A DNA stretch of 7,465 nt from a bacterium. GTDB lineage: Bacteria > Krumholzibacteriota > Krumholzibacteriia > WVZY01. The position numbers and the translations under genes were made by a program. This document shows, one piece after another, positions 5,683 to 7,465 of this stretch. Each line of letters starts with the position of its first letter. Within the stretch, counting starts at the first letter, position 1. The stretch is taken from contig JAPUJU010000042.1 in NCBI GenBank assembly GCA_027296025.1, positions 1 to 7,465 on the forward strand, read 5' to 3'. A model generated the notes under the pieces. The model ran no database searches. It saw nothing but the letters and a program-made list of their open reading frames with translations, and was not told the DNA's origin.

Positions 5683-6108
5683 CTATCTGAAGGCGACGAG
5701 CGCGACCCCCAGACCGACGACAAAACCACCCATCACCTCACCCCAGGTATGTCCGACGAGTTCTTTGAGGCGGGATGTGTTCAGATGATGTGTCACGAGC
5801 AGATCGTCAATCAGCTCATTCAGGACGCGGGCCTGCGTGCCCACTTCCTGGCGCAGGCCAGCGGCTTCGAACACCACGTACATGCTGAATAGCAGCACGA
5901 TGCTGAACATCGTAGAATCGATACCGCTGTCCCGTGCGACGCCAATAGTCAGCGTCGTGACGAGAGACGTGTGTGAACTCGGCATGCCACCCGTGTCAAA
6001 AAATCTTTCCAATCGGAGTTTGCGGGTCTGAAAAAGACCAACCACGACCTTTAGAAGCTGGGCGACCAGCCCGCTGATAAGAGATGCAAAACCAACAACG
6101 TGAATCAC
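5683..6108 (-). CDS. Divergent PAP2 family membrane protein (DUF212/YuiD-like)
   Basis: 141 residues if begun at GTG 6108. The hallmark GGMPSSH (40-46) and later FEAAGLRQEVGTQA (80-93) and LKELVGHTWGEVMGG (115-128) follow the order of the YuiD/DUF212 family, which is distantly related to acid phosphatases of the PAP2 superfamily. Hydrophobic segments at about 4-26, 65-84 and 124-140, plus a weaker one at 47-58, indicate a multi-pass inner-membrane protein. The substrate is not established for this family; a lipid phosphate is a guess. The frame is open back to a GTG at 6240, but that extra stretch looks non-coding, carries a possible promoter, and family members begin close to the first helix. 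Neither start has a good ribosome site. It stands alone, with its own gap on both sides. Confidence 0.85.
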   Translation of the reverse strand: MIHVVGFASLISGLVAQLLKVVVGLFQTRKLRLERFFDTGGMPSSHTSLVTTLTIGVARDSGIDSTMFSIVLLFSMYVVFEAAGLRQEVGTQARVLNELIDDLLVTHHLNTSRLKELVGHTWGEVMGGFVVGLGVALVAFR

Positions 6109-6192
6109 AGTATCGTATCCGAATGAAGTGAACCCCGCGGATCCCCTTGTTGGAAACGGTACGGGGCCTGAATTGACGTCGCCGCAGAGTGT

Positions 6193-6224
6193 ACTATATG
6201 ATAGGCCGGCGTGGCAAAAATCAA
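6193..6224 (-). promoter_or_regulatory. Possible promoter of the PAP2-like gene
   Basis: The minus strand carries TTGATT (6219-6224) and two overlapping -10-like boxes, TATCAT (6198-6203, 15-bp spacer) and TATAGT (6193-6198, 20-bp spacer), each 5/6 to consensus but at poor spacing. It lies in the 181-bp gap 6109-6289, which otherwise holds only a short CGCCGT/ACGGCG dyad without a T-run, near 6258-6277. Confidence 0.25.
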
Positions 6225-6289
6225 CCTGAAATCTTCGCACGCAACGTGATCACCCAGGCGCCGTAGTGGACGACGGCGACCCGCCCCGG

Positions 6290-7465
6290 CTAGGGGCAGT
6301 CGTTCGAGACATACCAGTCTCGGAGGTTCACGAACGTACCGATACCGTTGGGCCGAACGTTGCAGAATCGTTCGTGGACGGCCAGAATCTCGTAGGGAAC
6401 GGCAAGAAAGTAGATGGGCTGGTCGTCGTAAATGATTCTCTGACATTCGTACCACAGGCTGCGCGCCGTTTCCGTGTCCGTCGTGTTTCTCGCCTCGTCG
6501 ATGAGCTGATCGACCCGTGGATTGTTGTAGCGCGAGAGGTTGAAACCGGTTGGTGGCGTCGCGTCACTCCTCCAGAAGCGCGTCAGGTCGGGCCGCTCAT
6601 CAACTTTCCACCCCATGACACAGCTTTCGAATTCACCGAGCACAATCTGGTCGATGAACGTGTTAAATTCGAGGACCTGCGGTTTCACACGGATACCGAT
6701 CCGGCGCAGTTGTGCCTGCACCATGGTCAACACATCGATCCGCACCTGCGCACCCTGATTGGCAGTCATCGAGAACTCGAACGCCCGGCCATCCTTGTCG
6801 AGAATCCCATCACCGTCGCTGTCGGCCCAGCCAGCTGCATTGAGCATGCGAATCGCGCGATTCGGATCGAAGGGCAGTGGCTCGAGCGACGGGTCGTGCG
6901 CCCACAGGATCGGCGGCATCGGTCCGGCAGCGGGCTCGGCAAGCCCCCGCCACAATGTCTGAATGATCTCGCTGCCGTTGAGGGCAAACCCGAGTGCACG
7001 GCGGATCTCCGCGTCTGCGAAGATCGGGTTTTGCAGATTCCACGCGATAAACGTCATGCCCCGGGACTGAAACCGATGGATCTTTATCTCCGGGTGGTTC
7101 GCCTCGATGTCTTCGAGCGCGTCCAGAGGAATCGACTCCAGACAGTCGATCTCACCCAGCTTGAGCTGCGTAACCAGCGTCGTTATGTCCGGAAGAATCC
7201 GCCAGACGACTCGATCGAGTCGCGGCTTCCCTTTCTCATAGTAAGCGGGGTTTCTCTCGAGCGCGATGTACTGGCCATGGACCCACTTTGACAGGCGAAA
7301 CGGACCGTTTCCCACAGGACGCTGCCCGAAATTCGCCGTGCGAATCGAATCCCGGGGAATTTCTTCGAGCAGATGCTTCGGCAGAATCACACCCTCGTTC
7401 GCGTCCATGAGTTGATACGGATAGCGATTCGTGAAAATAAAGCGCACGGTGTGGTCATCGACCAC
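6290..7465 (-). CDS. ABC transporter substrate-binding protein, family 5 (DppA/OppA-like), C-terminal 391 residues
   Basis: Periplasmic or lipid-anchored binding protein for an ABC importer of peptides or similar solutes. The 5' end, with the signal peptide and roughly the first quarter to third of a usual 500-550-residue protein, lies beyond the right edge. Visible family marks, in residues of this fragment: VGNGPFRLSKW (51-61) with ALERNPAYYEKGKP just after, LKLGEIDCLES (101-111), AWNLQNPIFADAEIRRALGFA (141-161), the acidic loop DSDGDGILDKDG (215-226) typical of this family, and SRYNNPRVDQLIDEA (311-325). The reading frame is intact to TAG at 6290. No permease or ATPase gene follows downstream; they would have to lie upstream, outside the window, or elsewhere. 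The substrate cannot be told from sequence alone. Confidence 0.93.
   Translation of the reverse strand: MVDDHTVRFIFTNRYPYQLMDANEGVILPKHLLEEIPRDSIRTANFGQRPVGNGPFRLSKWVHGQYIALERNPAYYEKGKPRLDRVVWRILPDITTLVTQLKLGEIDCLESIPLDALEDIEANHPEIKIHRFQSRGMTFIAWNLQNPIFADAEIRRALGFALNGSEIIQTLWRGLAEPAAGPMPPILWAHDPSLEPLPFDPNRAIRMLNAAGWADSDGDGILDKDGRAFEFSMTANQGAQVRIDVLTMVQAQLRRIGIRVKPQVLEFNTFIDQIVLGEFESCVMGWKVDERPDLTRFWRSDATPPTGFNLSRYNNPRVDQLIDEARNTTDTETARSLWYECQRIIYDDQPIYFLAVPYEILAVHERFCNVRPNGIGTFVNLRDWYVSNDCP

Noticed and set aside
6109..6240. Longer N-terminus for the PAP2-like protein from GTG 6240
   Set aside because: The extra 44 residues do not resemble the family, contain promoter-like sequence, and the start lacks a ribosome site.
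6258..6277. CGCCGT/ACGGCG dyad after the solute-binding protein gene as a terminator
   Set aside because: The 6-bp stem with an 8-nt loop is not followed by a T-run.
6266..7291. Plus-strand open frame of 341 codons
   Set aside because: It is fully antisense to the clear family 5 solute-binding protein; no ribosome site or family resemblance was seen.
1..7465. CRISPR array, tRNA or rRNA genes, insertion sequences
   Set aside because: No regularly spaced repeats, no cloverleaf or rRNA-like segments, and no transposase or terminal repeats were found by eye on either strand.

Overview
All seven recognisable genes lie on the minus strand, so the window reads right to left. The mix is a soluble ClpB disaggregase, a putative lipoprotein metalloprotease with Ig/FN3-like modules, a ParA-type ATPase and a family 5 solute-binding protein. 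This points to a free-living, moderately GC-rich bacterium, probably diderm and perhaps from a lineage rich in FN3-type lipoproteins (FCB-like or a related candidate phylum). That placement is inference from style only; no rRNA or other phylogenetic marker is present.

Layout from right to left: (1) 7465-6290, C-terminal part of a DppA/OppA-like peptide-binding protein, entering from outside the window. (2) 6108-5683, a small membrane protein of the divergent PAP2 (DUF212/YuiD) family. (3) 5682-5475, an intergenic region with a TTGACA-type promoter and a structured leader ending in a terminator-like hairpin. (4) 5474-3308, a tight three-gene group: a ParA ATPase fused to an AMPK-type glycogen-binding module (CBM48-like), a probable ParA/MinD-fold protein whose nucleotide-binding motifs have decayed, and a small unknown protein that overlaps it. 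(5) 3194-1395, a putative lipoprotein with two Ig-like regions, an FN3 domain, a carboxypeptidase-regulatory-like domain and a C-terminal matrixin-type zinc protease. (6) 1394-1182, a regulatory region with several inverted repeats and a sigma-54-like element. (7) 1181-1, the first 393 residues of ClpB, leaving the window at the left edge.

The most unusual part is the three-gene group at 5474-3308. The ParA-CBM48 fusion keeps both a full set of ParA catalytic motifs and the aromatic residues that bind glucan in AMPK beta. It is followed after 33 bp by the apparent motif-less relative. This suggests a positioning or switching device that responds to a storage or surface polysaccharide, with one active and one inactive ATPase-fold partner. 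The leader in front of it looks built for transcription attenuation. The other genes are familiar families with no evident functional link to this group.
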